64,000 nt of DNA from Mycobacterium sp. Root135 (GCF_001426545.1 NZ_LMEZ01000001.1:735397-799396); one strand, 5' to 3'. Shown: positions 10,479-20,821, numbered from the stretch's first letter. Notes: generated by a model not told the origin, from the letters alone. Numbers and translations: made by a program.

Positions 10479-10856
10479 ATGGCAGACAAGGGCGACGGCC
10501 GGCGACGGCAAGCACCGGCACGGCAACGCATCAGGACGTTGACCCATGCCGCGTTGAACGCCGACGCCACCGTCGAGCAAGTGGAGGCGATCCTCGCCGA
10601 CCTCGGACAGACCCTGGCCGACCTGGACGCGTCGACGAGCAGCCTGGACATAACTCTCGAGCGGTTCAACGCCACCATCACCCGCATCGACGAGTTGGCG
10701 CCTCGACTCTTCGGCGTGGTCGACCGCCTCGAAGCCATCGTCGGCCGGGTCGAACGGATCGTCAGCGTCGGCGAATCCGTGGTGGCGCCGTTGGCGGCGA
10801 CCGAAAGTGCGGTGCGGGGCGCGCTCAACGCAGTGCGCAAGAGCGCCGGTCTGTAG
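10479..10856 (+). CDS. Small helical (coiled-coil) protein, Rv1444c-like by position
   Basis: 125 residues. A basic N-terminus (DKGDGRRRQAPARQRIR) leads into a continuous amphipathic helix with heptad-like spacing, from about residue 30 to 118 (EQVEAILADLGQTLADLDAS, then LFGVVDRLEAIVGRVERI). No enzyme motif or membrane segment is seen. It resembles short actinobacterial proteins of unknown function and occupies the place of Rv1444c near pgl. It lies 8 bp upstream of the P450 gene and is probably its operon partner. Confidence 0.72.
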   Translation: MADKGDGRRRQAPARQRIRTLTHAALNADATVEQVEAILADLGQTLADLDASTSSLDITLERFNATITRIDELAPRLFGVVDRLEAIVGRVERIVSVGESVVAPLAATESAVRGALNAVRKSAGL

Positions 10857-10864
10857 AGAGCGAC

Positions 10865-12169
10865 GTGCCAGGACCACTCGAGGTCCTTCCGGTCGCCGAC
10901 GGCGTCGGCCTGCCGTGGGACGTCCCGGTTGACGACGCGGTGGCCGCGGTGGCGGCTGCGCGCGCCCGCTACGGAGACTCGTTCGTGGTGCGCAGTGGAA
11001 GTCAAAGTGCGGGTGGGGGCCACGATTACCTCTTCACGTTCTCCCCGACCGGCGTCGAGTCGTTCTACGCGCTGCCCGAGGAGTCGGCCAGCAAGGGTGT
11101 CGCCGACTACCTGATGTTGCGGCGCAAGCTGCCCGACGAGGTGTTCGCGGGTCGGCGACTGCTGCCGGGCGCACTGTTCCGCCGCGACGACGTCTCGTCC
11201 TACCTGGCGCATCTCGACCACGCGCTCGACGCCACCGAAGCCGAACTGGGTAAGCGGGGATCGGTGGACTTGTTCGCGCTGACCCGGCGACTGGGCCATC
11301 GGATGGGGTTGGCGTCGTGGGCGGGTCCGGGGTGTGCCGACGGAGAGGCCTTCGAGCGAATGGTTCGCGCGTTCGACGTCCTCGACGGATCGGACGCATT
11401 CGTGCACCCCGATGCGATGGCGGCCGTCGCCGCGTCGGGCAAACGGGCCGAGCGGGCGGCGCTCGACGAGGTGGCCGACGTCGTCGGAGCGGCTGTGCGC
11501 CAAGTGGATTCGGGCACGGACTCCGACGACGGGCTGTTCGGCCGGATCGTCGCGGCGTGGGAGGCGGAGCCGGAGCAGGTCCGCGTCCGCGGCATCGCCA
11601 TGGACGTCGCGCTGATTCACATCGCCTCGATGTCGAACCTGATGGCCGCCCTGGGCTGGGCGCTGGTGGACCTCGTCGAACACCCCGCCGCGGCGCGCCT
11701 CGTCGCCGCCGGTGACGCCGACCTCGCCCAGCGCTGTGCGCTCGAGAGCACCCGGTTGGCGCAACGTTCGATCATGGCCAGGTCCGTGCTGGAAACGGTC
11801 GCCTTCGACACCGGGGCGGGCGTCGTCGACGTGCCGGCAGGGTGGACGATCGCCACGCTGCTGCCGTTGCTGAACACCTCGGCGGCTCCCGGTCTGGGAC
11901 TCTGGAATCCCGACCGCTGGCATCGGCACCGGTTGGCCGACGCGTCCGCGCTGGCGTCGCCGTTGCTGGTGACCGCCTTCGGGCACGGCAGGCACTCGTG
12001 CCCGGCACAGCCGTTCTCACTGGCCGCGATGACCACGGCGATGATCCGCCTGCTCCACCGCTACGACCTGACGCCTGGATGGGACCGATATCCGCGTCCG
12101 GTGCCCGCGCAGATCGGTGGCGTCGCCCGTTCCGCGGACATTTGTCGGGTCGACTACCGCACGCGGTGA
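10865..12169 (+). CDS. Cytochrome P450 with atypical I-helix
   Basis: 434 residues from a GTG start. The heme-thiolate loop is AFGHGRHSCPAQ with Cys379, and the K-helix ExxR is E294-S-T-R297. NPDRW further on fits the PERF region. The I-helix reads HIASMSNLMAALGWALVDLVEHP, so the canonical (A/G)Gx(D/E)T oxygen-activation motif is replaced by A254-S-M-S-N258. This resembles the CYP7/CYP8 group, where an Asn occupies this site and some members (prostacyclin synthase) do not act as monooxygenases. No N-terminal membrane anchor. It sits between a small helical protein and nitrile hydratase, with 8- and 19-bp gaps. Substrate unknown. Confidence 0.85.
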   Translation: MPGPLEVLPVADGVGLPWDVPVDDAVAAVAAARARYGDSFVVRSGSQSAGGGHDYLFTFSPTGVESFYALPEESASKGVADYLMLRRKLPDEVFAGRRLLPGALFRRDDVSSYLAHLDHALDATEAELGKRGSVDLFALTRRLGHRMGLASWAGPGCADGEAFERMVRAFDVLDGSDAFVHPDAMAAVAASGKRAERAALDEVADVVGAAVRQVDSGTDSDDGLFGRIVAAWEAEPEQVRVRGIAMDVALIHIASMSNLMAALGWALVDLVEHPAAARLVAAGDADLAQRCALESTRLAQRSIMARSVLETVAFDTGAGVVDVPAGWTIATLLPLLNTSAAPGLGLWNPDRWHRHRLADASALASPLLVTAFGHGRHSCPAQPFSLAAMTTAMIRLLHRYDLTPGWDRYPRPVPAQIGGVARSADICRVDYRTR

Positions 12170-12188
12170 TCCTGGGTATCGTCGATTG

Positions 12189-12806
12189 GTGGCCACGCAC
12201 GACGAACCGACGGGGTCGTCCCTGTCCGATCTCGACCTACGGGTCCGCGCGCTCGAAACCGTACTGACGCAGAAGAACTACGTCACCTCCGAGGCGCTCG
12301 ACGCCATCGTCGAAGCCCACGAGACCCGGATCGGTCCGCACATCGGCGCCCGGGCCGTGGCACGCGCCTGGGTCGACGCCGACTACCGGGAAGCCCTGCT
12401 GGCCGACGCGACCACCGCCGTCGCCGAGTTCGCCGACGACGGTCACGTCGGCGAGCTGCTGATCGCCGTGGAGAACACCCCGGAAGTTCACAACGTGGTG
12501 GTGTGCACGCTGTGCTCCTGCTATCCGTGGGACGTCCTCGGCCTGCCGCCGACCTGGTACAAGTCGTTTGCCTACCGGTCGCGGACCGTCAAGCAACCTC
12601 GCGCAGTACTTGCGGAGTTCGGCTTGCGGCTGGACCCGAACGTCGCTGTGCGCGTGTGGGATTCGACGGCCGAGACGCGCTACCTGGTGGTGCCCATGCG
12701 GCCCGCGGGCACCGAGGACTTCGACGAGACTCGGCTCGCCGCCCTGGTGGACAGGGACAGCATGATCGGCGTCCGGGTGCCGACGTCGCCCGGCGGGCCG
12801 AGCTGA
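12189..12806 (+). CDS. nthA: Nitrile hydratase alpha subunit
   Basis: 205 residues from a GTG at 12189; a TTG one codon upstream is an alternative. The metal site is C106-T-L-C109-S-C111 in HNVVVCTLCSCYPWDVLGLP, where two cysteines are normally oxidised to sulfenic and sulfinic acids. The Thr in CTLCSC is the form usual for cobalt enzymes (iron enzymes have CSLCSC). It hydrates nitriles to amides in the cytosol. The stop overlaps the beta ATG by one base. No amidase gene is adjacent. Confidence 0.93.
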   Translation: MATHDEPTGSSLSDLDLRVRALETVLTQKNYVTSEALDAIVEAHETRIGPHIGARAVARAWVDADYREALLADATTAVAEFADDGHVGELLIAVENTPEVHNVVVCTLCSCYPWDVLGLPPTWYKSFAYRSRTVKQPRAVLAEFGLRLDPNVAVRVWDSTAETRYLVVPMRPAGTEDFDETRLAALVDRDSMIGVRVPTSPGGPS

Positions 12807-13468
12807 TGGACGGCATCCACGACCTCGGCGGCATGGACGGCTTCGGCCCCGTGGCCACGGAGCTCGACGAACCCCGATTTCACCACCGGTGGGAGGGCCG
12901 GGCGTTCGCGGCGAGCATGACGATGGGCGCCGCCGGCGTCTGGAACATCGACGTGGGTCGATACGGAATCGAGCGCCTCGCACCGGTGGTCTACCTGTCC
13001 AGCTCGTATTACGAGCGGTGGCTACGGCGACTCGAGCTGCTGCTCGTCGAATACGGCCTCGTCGACCAGGCCGAGCTGACCAACGGGCAGTCGACCACCA
13101 CCGGACGTGAGCTGCCACGCGGCGCGTTCACCGTGGCGCGAGTGCCCGCCGTGCGACAGCGTGGCTCGTTCACCCGCGAACCGCAGGCGCCGCGGCGATT
13201 CGACGTCGGCCAACGGGTCCGGACCCGCAACGACCATCCGCTCTCCCACACCCGCCTGCCGCGGTACGTGCGCGGGCGGCTCGGCGTCGTCGAACGGGTG
13301 CACGGTGCGCACGTCTTCCCCGACGCCGTCGTCACCGGTGCTGGCGAAGATCCGCAATGGCTGTACACCGTTCGGTTCGACGGCACGGAACTGTGGGGTG
13401 AGGACGCCGAACCAGGAACCACCGTGTCCGTCGACGCATTCGAGCCGTATCTCGAGGACGCCCGGTGA
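12806..13468 (+). CDS. nthB: Nitrile hydratase beta subunit
   Basis: 220 residues beginning MDGIHDLGGMDGFGPV, the standard beta-subunit N-terminus. The helical part has YYERWLRRLELLLVEYGLV. The C-terminal SH3-like domain has FDVGQRVRTRN, HTRLPRYVRGRLGVVERVHG, FPDAV and LYTVRFDGTELWGE. Length is normal, so this is a complete beta subunit, not the split type of toyocamycin nitrile hydratase. The activator GTG overlaps its stop by four bases. Confidence 0.93.
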   Translation: MDGIHDLGGMDGFGPVATELDEPRFHHRWEGRAFAASMTMGAAGVWNIDVGRYGIERLAPVVYLSSSYYERWLRRLELLLVEYGLVDQAELTNGQSTTTGRELPRGAFTVARVPAVRQRGSFTREPQAPRRFDVGQRVRTRNDHPLSHTRLPRYVRGRLGVVERVHGAHVFPDAVVTGAGEDPQWLYTVRFDGTELWGEDAEPGTTVSVDAFEPYLEDAR

Positions 13469-13761
13469 CCGAGCCGGCCTTCGGGGCGCCGTGGCAGGCG
13501 CGTGCCTTCGCCATGGTGCTCGCCCTGCAGGACGCCGGCGTGGTGACGGCGGGCGAATGGGCCGACGCCCTCGGAGCGCAGATCAGGCGCGCTGAGACGG
13601 ACGGCGACCCCGACGACTACTACGGCCACTGGCTGGCGGCGTTGGAGCAACTCGTCGTCGGCAAGGACCTTGCGTCCGACGAGGCGCTGTCGAGCAACCG
13701 GGAGGCCTGGGCGGTGGCAGCCCGCCGGACGCCGCACGGCGCACCGATCGAACTGGGTTAG
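13465..13761 (+). CDS. Nitrile hydratase accessory/activator protein
   Basis: 98 residues from a GTG overlapping the nthB stop. It shares the beta-subunit-like N-terminal fold of nitrile hydratase activators (14K, NhlE): [30 protein letters not shown] and [13 protein letters not shown]. These proteins help deliver metal or oxidise the active-site cysteines, in part by subunit exchange with alpha. The last bases overlap the convergent ppc stop by 4 bp. Confidence 0.85.
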   Translation: MTEPAFGAPWQARAFAMVLALQDAGVVTAGEWADALGAQIRRAETDGDPDDYYGHWLAALEQLVVGKDLASDEALSSNREAWAVAARRTPHGAPIELG

Positions 13762-16559
13762 CCGCTGTTGCGCAGAGCGGTCGCCAACCCGCTCATGGTG
13801 AGCAGGATCCCCCGTTTGACCAGTTCGTCCTCGTCGCCGGAGCGGTACCGGCGCAGCAGCTCGACCTGCAGGTGGTTGAGCGGTTCGAGGTAGGGGAAGC
13901 GGTTGAACACCGAGCGTGCCAGCGCCGGGTTGTCGGCCAGCAGATCGTCCTGGCCGGTGATGGCCCGCAACATCGCGATGCTTCTGTCGTGCTCGGCGAC
14001 GATCTTATCGAACACCCTGTGCCGCAACGCTTCGTCGTCGACCAACTCGGAGTACCTGGCCGCCAGGCCCATGTCGGCCTTGGCAAGTACCTGCGCCATG
14101 TTGGACAGCACCGAGCGGAAGAACGGCCACTTCTCGTAGAGGTCGCGGAGCACCGCGAGCCGGGCCTCCTCGTCGCCGTCGGCGATGAACTCCTCGAACG
14201 CCGTGCCGGTGCCGTACCAACCGGGCAGCATCACCCGCGACTGACTCCAGGCCAGCACCCACGGGATCGCCCGAAGGTCGGAGATGGCCGTGGTCGGCTT
14301 GCGGGAGGCGGGGCGGCTGCCGATGTTGAGGGCGCCGATCTCGCTGACCGGGGTCGACGCCTTGAAGTAGTCGACGAAACCCGGTGTCTCGTGCACCAAT
14401 TCGGAGTACGCCCGCTGTGCGCGCGCGGCGAGATCGTCGAGCACCTCGTAGGCGTCCTTGGCAAGTCCCCCGAGCCCCTCGGTGTCGAGCAGCGTCGACT
14501 CCAGTGTCGCGGCGAGCAGGGTCTCGAGGTTGCGGTGCGCGATGGTCGGTTCGGCGTACTTGGCGGCGATCACCTCACCCTGCTCGGTGATGCGCAACGA
14601 GCCCTTCACCGCGCCGGGAGGTTGCGCGAGGATCGCGTCGTAGCTCGGCCCGCCACCACGGCCGACGGTGCCACCACGACCGTGGAAGAGCCGCAGGCGA
14701 ATTCCGGTCTTGCGGGCTGATTCGACGAGGTCCAGCTCGGCACGGTAGAGCGCCCAGTTCGCGGCCAGGTAGCCGCCGTCCTTGTTCGAATCCGAGTAGC
14801 CCAGCATCACCTCCTGCTGCTCGCCACGCGCGTGCACCAACGCCCGGTACAGCGGGATGTCGAGCACCGCCTCGAGTATCGACGATCCGCGTTGCAGGTC
14901 GTCGATGGTCTCGAAGAGTGGCACCACTCCCACGGGGCTGTACGGCTCCTCCCCCGAGGCGTCCAGCAGGCCCGCCTCCTTCAGGAAGACCGCCGCCTCG
15001 AGCATGTCCGACACCGACTGGCACATCGAGATGATGTAGTTCGGCACCGCCTGCGGACCGAACGTCCGGACCGCCCGTGCCGCCGCGGCCGTGATGTCCA
15101 ATTCCTTGCGGGCCAGCTCGGAGAGCTCGGCACCGGGGCTCACCAGCGGGCGACGGGTCGCCAGCTCGGCGGTCAACACGTCCACCCGGTCGGCCTCCGA
15201 CAGCGAGCGGTAGTCGGGGTGTACGCCGGCCCATGCCAGCAGTTCGGCCATCACCTCTTCGTGCACGTCGGAGTTCTGGCGAAGGTCCAGACCGGAGAGG
15301 TGAAAACCGAAGACGTGCACGGCTTCCCGCAGGCGCGCGAGGCGGTCGTCGGCCAGCAAGGCGCTGCCGTTGGCGCGCAGCGACGCGTCGACGACGTCGA
15401 GGTCGGCCAGGAACTGCTCGGGCGTCTCGTAGCGCTCCATGCCGAGGTCGAGCTGATGCTCGGGCTGGCGGTCCAGGATTGCCGCCGCCGTCGCCGTCAA
15501 CCGGCCGTGGATCACCCGAAGGGCGCGGCGGTAGGGCTCGTCGGCGCGGGCCGGTTCGCCGCAGGTGTCGGCGAGCGCCTTCAACTCGTCGCTGATGCGC
15601 ACCAGGCGCACCGACATCGACAGCTCCTCCTCCAGGGAGGTCAGCTCCTCGAGGTAGTGCGCCAAGGCGGTGTAGGCGGCGCTGCCGGTGGCCAGCCGGA
15701 CCACCTCGCCGGTGACGTTCGGGTTGCCGTCGCGGTCGCCGCCGATCCACGAGCCGGGACGCAGGATCGGCTGCTCCAGCACGTGCGCGTCGGGCCAGCG
15801 GGCCTGCAGCGCGGTGCGCACCTCGGCGTTGACCTGAGGGATGACCTCGAAGAGGGCCGCCGGGTAGTACCGAAGGCCGGTCTCGATCTCGTCCTGAATC
15901 TTCAACCGCGACAGGCGAATCAGGGCCGTCTGCCACAGCACCAGGACATTGCGGCGCAGTTCCTGGTCGATGCTGCGGCCGTCGTCGGTGCGGGTCTGGC
16001 CGTGCATGCGCTGGCGCATCAGCTCGGTGATGCGGTGCTGGGTGTCGAACACCGTCCGACGGCGCGTCTCGGTGGGGTGCGCGGTGATGACCGGCGACAC
16101 CAACGCGCCGGTGAGCGCGTCGGCGACCGTCTCGGAGTCCAGCTTGGCCGATTCCAGCTTGAGGTAGGTGGCGGCCAGGCTGCTGTTCTGCGGCGGCTCA
16201 CCCGCGTCGACGTGGACGGCGCGGCGCCGTTCCCGGTGGATGTCCTCGGCGACGTTGGCCAGCAGGGCGAAGTGGGTGAAGGCCCGGATGACGGGGATCG
16301 CCTCCTGCACGTCGACGCCGTCGAACAGGCTGGCCAGATCGGAGCGGTCGATCTCGGACCGCCGTACCTGGAAGGCGCCGACGCGAGCCCGCTCCACGAG
16401 GTCGAAGACGTGGTCGCCGTTCTGTTCACGCACGGTGTCGCCGAGGATGCTGCCCAGCAGGCGGATGTCCTCACGCATCGGTTCGGTGGCCTCACGACCG
16501 ACCTGGGTTCGGCGCACCGAGCCGATGGGTGCGAGGGCAGTGTCGGGAGCGTCGGCCAT
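13758..16559 (-). CDS. ppc: Phosphoenolpyruvate carboxylase
   Basis: 933 residues, full length. It carboxylates PEP to oxaloacetate and so refills the TCA cycle. The catalytic histidine motif is [12 protein letters not shown], the glycine-rich loop is [14 protein letters not shown], and [11 protein letters not shown] and [13 protein letters not shown] are also present. The C-terminus ends in ALRNSG, close to the RNTG/QNTG tail usual in the family. It is convergent with the nitrile hydratase activator and divergent from the amidohydrolase. To my knowledge M. tuberculosis lacks this gene while fast growers carry it. Confidence 0.96.
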   Translation of the reverse strand: MADAPDTALAPIGSVRRTQVGREATEPMREDIRLLGSILGDTVREQNGDHVFDLVERARVGAFQVRRSEIDRSDLASLFDGVDVQEAIPVIRAFTHFALLANVAEDIHRERRRAVHVDAGEPPQNSSLAATYLKLESAKLDSETVADALTGALVSPVITAHPTETRRRTVFDTQHRITELMRQRMHGQTRTDDGRSIDQELRRNVLVLWQTALIRLSRLKIQDEIETGLRYYPAALFEVIPQVNAEVRTALQARWPDAHVLEQPILRPGSWIGGDRDGNPNVTGEVVRLATGSAAYTALAHYLEELTSLEEELSMSVRLVRISDELKALADTCGEPARADEPYRRALRVIHGRLTATAAAILDRQPEHQLDLGMERYETPEQFLADLDVVDASLRANGSALLADDRLARLREAVHVFGFHLSGLDLRQNSDVHEEVMAELLAWAGVHPDYRSLSEADRVDVLTAELATRRPLVSPGAELSELARKELDITAAAARAVRTFGPQAVPNYIISMCQSVSDMLEAAVFLKEAGLLDASGEEPYSPVGVVPLFETIDDLQRGSSILEAVLDIPLYRALVHARGEQQEVMLGYSDSNKDGGYLAANWALYRAELDLVESARKTGIRLRLFHGRGGTVGRGGGPSYDAILAQPPGAVKGSLRITEQGEVIAAKYAEPTIAHRNLETLLAATLESTLLDTEGLGGLAKDAYEVLDDLAARAQRAYSELVHETPGFVDYFKASTPVSEIGALNIGSRPASRKPTTAISDLRAIPWVLAWSQSRVMLPGWYGTGTAFEEFIADGDEEARLAVLRDLYEKWPFFRSVLSNMAQVLAKADMGLAARYSELVDDEALRHRVFDKIVAEHDRSIAMLRAITGQDDLLADNPALARSVFNRFPYLEPLNHLQVELLRRYRSGDEDELVKRGILLTMSGLATALRNSG

Positions 16560-16660
16560 GACGACAAGTATCGACGTACCGCGAACCGGGCGCAGTCCGA
16601 GCCCCGCGTCGCCGTGCCGTTCCCGCCCCGACCTGCCCGGGCGTGCGGCAAGATCGCCAC

Positions 16661-18328
16661 GTGGCGGCGCATCAGACGATCTTCCCGGCCCGTCGGATCA
16701 TCACGATGGACCCCGACCGGCCCGACGCCACGGCGGTGGCGGTCGCCGGAGACCGGGTCGCCGCCGTCGGGTCGCCGGAGACGCTGAGCGGTGCGGGGGT
16801 CGTCGACGACCGGTTCGCCGACGCCGTCCTGCTGCCCGGGCTGATCGACCAGCACCTGCATCCCGTGCTTGGCGCCACCACCCTGATGACCGACGTCATC
16901 GCCCCCGAGGACTGGGACCTCCCCGGACGGCGGTGCCCCGCCGCGGCCACCGAACGGGAGTATCGCTCGCGACTGGCCGACGCCGAGCGAGCCGTCGTCG
17001 ACCCTCGGGCATGGCTGATCTCCTGGGGATATCACCGGCTGTGGCACGGCCCCCTGGACCGCAGCGTGCTCGACGCGATCAGCCGCACCCGGCCGATCGC
17101 GGTGTGGCAGCGCAGTTGTCACGAGTGGTTCCTCAACTCGGCGGCCGTCGACGTCCTCGGCATCACGGCCGACGACATGTCCGGGCACGGGTCGGCCAGC
17201 GACATGGTCGACGTCGCCGCCGGCCACTGGTGGGAGACGGGCATGAACCTGCTGCTGCCGAGGCTGGCACCGCACTTCATGCCGCCGGACCGCGTCGCCG
17301 CCGGGTTGCGACAGATGGTGGCCTACCTGCGGGCAAACGGCGTGACCGCCTTCAACGAGCCCGGCATCATGTGGGACGTGGAGCCGTGGCAGCTCTACCT
17401 CGACGTCCTCGGCGACCGCGACACCCCGTTGCTCTCGACGTTCCTCGTCGACGCCCGCAGTCAGGCGGACGCGGGGATGGATCCCGCCGACGCGGTCGCC
17501 GACGCCGAGCGACAGGTCGCGCGCGCGAGCGAGGGCAAGGTCCGGCTGCTGCCCAAGCAGGTCAAGCTGTTCGCCGACGGCGCGATCATCAGCCAGCTCA
17601 TGCAGATGCGCGAGCCGTACCTCGACGACGAAGGCCACCCCGATCCGTGTCACCACGGCGAGTGGATGATGCAGCCGGAGGTGTTCAGGGCCTTTGCGGC
17701 AGCGTATTGGAATGCCAACTGGCAGTTGCACGTCCACGTCAACGGCGACGCCGCACTCGACCTGGTGCTCGACACCGTCGAGGAGTGCATGGCCCGGCAT
17801 CCCCGCAGCGACCATCGCACCGTGATCGTGCACTTCGCCAACTCCACCGAGGAGCAGGTCGACCGGATCGCCCGGGTCGGCGCCATCGTGTCGGCAAACC
17901 CCTACTACCCCGTCGGGTTCGCCGACAAGTACGCCGCCCACGGTCTTGGCGCGGCCCGCGCCGACGCGATGGTGCGGTCGGCGTCGGTCCTGCGCCGCGG
18001 CATCCCCCTGTCCTTCCACTCCGATCTGCCGATGGGTCCGGCCGACCCGTTGACCCTGGCGTGGTGCGCGGTCAACCGCCGGACGCCCAGCGGTCGCGTC
18101 GCCGGGCCCGAGCAGCGCATCTCGGTGCACGACGCCCTGCGCGCGGTGACCGTCGAGGCCGCGTACTCGTGGCGGATGGAGGACAACCTCGGCAGCATCT
18201 CCGTCGGCAAGCTCGCCACCTTCACCGTGCTAGGTGAGGACCCGTATTCGGTGAATCCGGAGCGGCTCAACGAGATTCCGGTTCTCGGTACGGTGTTCGA
18301 AGGTCGATGGTTCCCCAACGGCGGCTGA
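16661..18328 (+). CDS. Amidohydrolase family protein (YtcJ-like)
   Basis: 555 residues from a GTG at 16661. Metal-dependent hydrolase of the amidohydrolase-3 type: N-terminal beta sandwich, then [12 protein letters not shown] (metal-binding HxH), a lysine/aspartate strand [18 protein letters not shown], and C-terminal [13 protein letters not shown]. The C-terminus re-forms the small domain ([14 protein letters not shown]). There is no signal peptide. The substrate cannot be told from sequence. About 100 bp separate it from divergent ppc. Confidence 0.88.
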   Translation: MAAHQTIFPARRIITMDPDRPDATAVAVAGDRVAAVGSPETLSGAGVVDDRFADAVLLPGLIDQHLHPVLGATTLMTDVIAPEDWDLPGRRCPAAATEREYRSRLADAERAVVDPRAWLISWGYHRLWHGPLDRSVLDAISRTRPIAVWQRSCHEWFLNSAAVDVLGITADDMSGHGSASDMVDVAAGHWWETGMNLLLPRLAPHFMPPDRVAAGLRQMVAYLRANGVTAFNEPGIMWDVEPWQLYLDVLGDRDTPLLSTFLVDARSQADAGMDPADAVADAERQVARASEGKVRLLPKQVKLFADGAIISQLMQMREPYLDDEGHPDPCHHGEWMMQPEVFRAFAAAYWNANWQLHVHVNGDAALDLVLDTVEECMARHPRSDHRTVIVHFANSTEEQVDRIARVGAIVSANPYYPVGFADKYAAHGLGAARADAMVRSASVLRRGIPLSFHSDLPMGPADPLTLAWCAVNRRTPSGRVAGPEQRISVHDALRAVTVEAAYSWRMEDNLGSISVGKLATFTVLGEDPYSVNPERLNEIPVLGTVFEGRWFPNGG

Positions 18329-18454
18329 TCCGGTAGCGTCGCGGCAGGCGTCCAGGGCGCCTCCGGTCCGCGGAAATGGGTTCAACCCACCTGGTGGCAC
18401 GACCAATCAGGCCCGTCTCCTTTCGGCCCGACGCAGCGGACTTCGGGTGCGACG

Positions 18455-18462
18455 AAAGGAGG
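18455..18462 (+). promoter_or_regulatory. Strong ribosome-binding site of the ankyrin gene
   Basis: AAAGGAGG lies 5 bp before the ATG at 18468 and is nearly a full anti-Shine-Dalgarno match. It settles this start over an in-frame ATG seven codons upstream, which overlaps the site. Confidence 0.75.
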
Positions 18463-18467
18463 CCGCC

Positions 18468-19739
18468 ATGGCCCCGTCCCTGCCCAACAATCCCTCCCTC
18501 GAGCGGTTCCGCCGCGACGCCCGCCGCCTCCAACGGGCGGTCCGCGGCAACGATCCCGAGGCGCTCACCCTGGTCTCGCGTCATCACCCCGCCGGGGCAC
18601 CCGCCGATCCGGCGGCGTTCGCGTTGACCGCCGCGCAACACGTCGTCGCCCGTGCGGTCGGCTTCAGCAGTTGGCCCCGACTTCAGGCGTATCTGCGGAC
18701 CGCCGAGCAGCTCCGCCGTGACCCGACGGTCACCGTCGACGACGATCCGCTCGCGCGGTTCCTGTCGCTGGCCTGCCTGACCTACTCCCAGGGCGACGGC
18801 CCAGCCAGGTGGGTGGCTGCCGATGAGATCTTGCGTGCCAACCCCGAGCTACCCGCGCGCAGCCTGCACGCCGCGGCGGCCGTCGGTGACGTCGTGGCCG
18901 TGCGACGCCACCTCGAGACCCACCCGCACGGAGCGACCGAGCAGGGCGGCCCGTTCGGCTGGACCGCGCTGTTACACCTCGCCGCGTCGCGGGTGCCGCA
19001 ACGGGATCCGGTGGCGACGGCGCGGTTGCTCCTTGACGCGGGCGCGGATCCGAACGCGGGCTACCTCTGGCTCGGACTCCCGACACCGTTCACCGTGCTG
19101 ACGCTGTGCTTCGGCGAGGGTGAGGCGGGGCCGGGACGCCAACCGCGGCATCCGGTCGGCGCCGAGCTGGCGGCGGAGCTGATCCACCGCGGCGCAGACC
19201 CCAACGATGCGCAGACGCTGTACAACCGAATGTTCTCCCGCGACGACGACCATCTGCGAATCCTGTTGCCCGCCGGCCTCGGTCGCGGGGATGGCGGGCC
19301 GTGGCACCGCCGACTCGGTGAGGCTTTGGAGACCCCGGCGGACATGGTGCAGCGGCAGGTCGACTGGGCGCGGGACCACGGTTTCACCGAACGGCTCGAC
19401 CTGCTCGCCTCGTACGGATTCACCGCAGGGCGGCCGGTGAGCTCACCGTCGCCGTGGCGGGCGGAACCGTCGGAGCCGCCCATCGCCGGGGCGGGTACCC
19501 CCGCGGGCGTGCGCGCACTGGCGGCGGCAGGCGGTGACCTCGACGCCGACGTCGGCGGTCACACGATGCTGCACCACGCCGCCTGGATCGGCGACGTCGA
19601 ATTGGTCGAGGCGCTACTGGAGTGCGGGGCGAATCCCGACGTGCGCGACACAGAACACGGCGCGACGCCGCTGGGCTGGGCCGAACACGGTCACGCCGAG
19701 AAGACGGCGAAGATTCTGCGGACTAGGAGCCGTACTTGA
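18468..19739 (+). CDS. Ankyrin-repeat protein
   Basis: 423 residues. The ATG at 18468 has a strong ribosome-binding site (AAAGGAGG, 18455-18462). The N-terminal part has LERFRRDARRLQRAVRGNDP, seen in bacterial ankyrin proteins with an AQ-x-VVARAVGFSSWPRLQAYL stretch. Ankyrin-like units occur around 130-200 (DVVAVRRHLETHP; WTALLHLAASR...ARLLLDAGADPN) and near the C-terminus (TMLHHAAWIGDVELVEALLECGANPD; GATPLGWAEHG). Probably a protein-protein interaction module. The 3' end overlaps the convergent secG stop by 17 bp. Role unknown. Confidence 0.85.
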   Translation: MAPSLPNNPSLERFRRDARRLQRAVRGNDPEALTLVSRHHPAGAPADPAAFALTAAQHVVARAVGFSSWPRLQAYLRTAEQLRRDPTVTVDDDPLARFLSLACLTYSQGDGPARWVAADEILRANPELPARSLHAAAAVGDVVAVRRHLETHPHGATEQGGPFGWTALLHLAASRVPQRDPVATARLLLDAGADPNAGYLWLGLPTPFTVLTLCFGEGEAGPGRQPRHPVGAELAAELIHRGADPNDAQTLYNRMFSRDDDHLRILLPAGLGRGDGGPWHRRLGEALETPADMVQRQVDWARDHGFTERLDLLASYGFTAGRPVSSPSPWRAEPSEPPIAGAGTPAGVRALAAAGGDLDADVGGHTMLHHAAWIGDVELVEALLECGANPDVRDTEHGATPLGWAEHGHAEKTAKILRTRSRT

Positions 19740-19959
19740 TCTGGAGGGCGACCGCGACGATCGACACCAGCCAGATGGCGGTGATGAAGTAGGTCAGCCG
19801 GTCGAGGTTCTTCTCGACGACGGTGGATCCGGAGAGGCTGGACTGCACGCCGCCACCGAACAACGTCGACAAGCCGCCGCCCTTGGCCCGATGCAGAAGC
19901 ACCAACAGGATCACCAGAACGCTGGTGACGACGAGGGTGATCTGCAGGGCGAAAATCAT
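19723..19959 (-). CDS. secG: SecG preprotein translocase subunit
   Basis: 78 residues. Two membrane helices (ALQITLVVTSVLVILLVLLH; LTYFITAIWLVSIVAVAL) flank the characteristic loop RAKGGGLSTLFGGGVQSSLSGSTVVEKNLDR. SecG is the small partner of SecYE in the plasma membrane. The ATG at 19959 gives the usual mycobacterial length; longer in-frame starts would add a Pro-rich tail and were rejected. It lies 67 bp downstream of tpiA, as in M. tuberculosis. Confidence 0.93.
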   Translation of the reverse strand: MIFALQITLVVTSVLVILLVLLHRAKGGGLSTLFGGGVQSSLSGSTVVEKNLDRLTYFITAIWLVSIVAVALQIKYGS

Positions 19960-20026
19960 GGTCGCCAGAATACCGGCGACCCGTCGAATCGAGGAATCGG
20001 GGTCAGGCGACGGGTTCGGGGGCGGG

Positions 20027-20812
20027 TCAGGGCAACGGTCCGCCGGCGGCGATCGCCGACAGGATCGCGAACTGCTCGCCGTCCAGGGACGCTCCTCCGA
20101 CGAGGGCACCGTCGACGTCGGCCTGTCCGACGATCTCGCCGACGTTCTTGGCGCTCACGGAGCCGCCGTAGAGCACCCGAACGGTGGCCGCAACGTCGAC
20201 CGACGCCAGCTCGGCCAGTTCGATGCGGATCGCGGCGCAGACTTCCTGCGCGTCGGCGGCACTCGCCACCCGGCCGGTGCCGATCGCCCAGACCGGCTCG
20301 TAGGCGATGACGACGTTCGCGATCTGATCGGCCGAAAGCCCGGCGAGCGATCCGCGCAGCGAGGTGACGCAGTAGGAGACGTGCTCTCCCGCCTCACGGA
20401 TCTCCAGTGCCTCACCGATGCAGATGATCGGCGTCAGCCCGTGCTTGAGGGCGGCGGCGGCCTTGGCGGCGACCAGGGCGTCGTCCTCGGCGTGGTACGT
20501 GCGGCGCTCCGAGTGGCCGACCACCGCGAACGTGCAGCCGAGCTTGGCCAGGAACGCGCCACTGATCTCACCGGTGTAGGCGCCCGAGTCGAACTTGGAC
20601 ACGTCCTGGGCCCCGTAGGTGAGCCGGAGCTTGTCGCCGTCGACGAGGGTCTGCACGCTGCGCAGATCCGTGAACGGCGGAATCACCGTCACGTCGACCT
20701 TGTCGAAGTACTTGTCCGGCAGTGAGAAGGCGATCTTCTGCACCAGGGCGATGGCCTCGAAGTGGTTGAGGTTCATCTTCCAGTTGCCGGCGATGAGCGG
20801 CTTGCGTGCCAC
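20027..20812 (-). CDS. tpiA: Triosephosphate isomerase
   Basis: 261 residues. It interconverts dihydroxyacetone phosphate and glyceraldehyde 3-phosphate. Motifs in order: AGNWKMN (Lys), VVGHSERR (catalytic His), [12 protein letters not shown] (catalytic Glu, start of loop 6) and [11 protein letters not shown] (phosphate binding). It is the third gene of the reverse gap-pgk-tpiA run and starts 9 bp after pgk. Confidence 0.97.
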   Translation of the reverse strand: MARKPLIAGNWKMNLNHFEAIALVQKIAFSLPDKYFDKVDVTVIPPFTDLRSVQTLVDGDKLRLTYGAQDVSKFDSGAYTGEISGAFLAKLGCTFAVVGHSERRTYHAEDDALVAAKAAAALKHGLTPIICIGEALEIREAGEHVSYCVTSLRGSLAGLSADQIANVVIAYEPVWAIGTGRVASAADAQEVCAAIRIELAELASVDVAATVRVLYGGSVSAKNVGEIVGQADVDGALVGGASLDGEQFAILSAIAAGGPLP

Positions 20813-20821
20813 GGATGTCTC

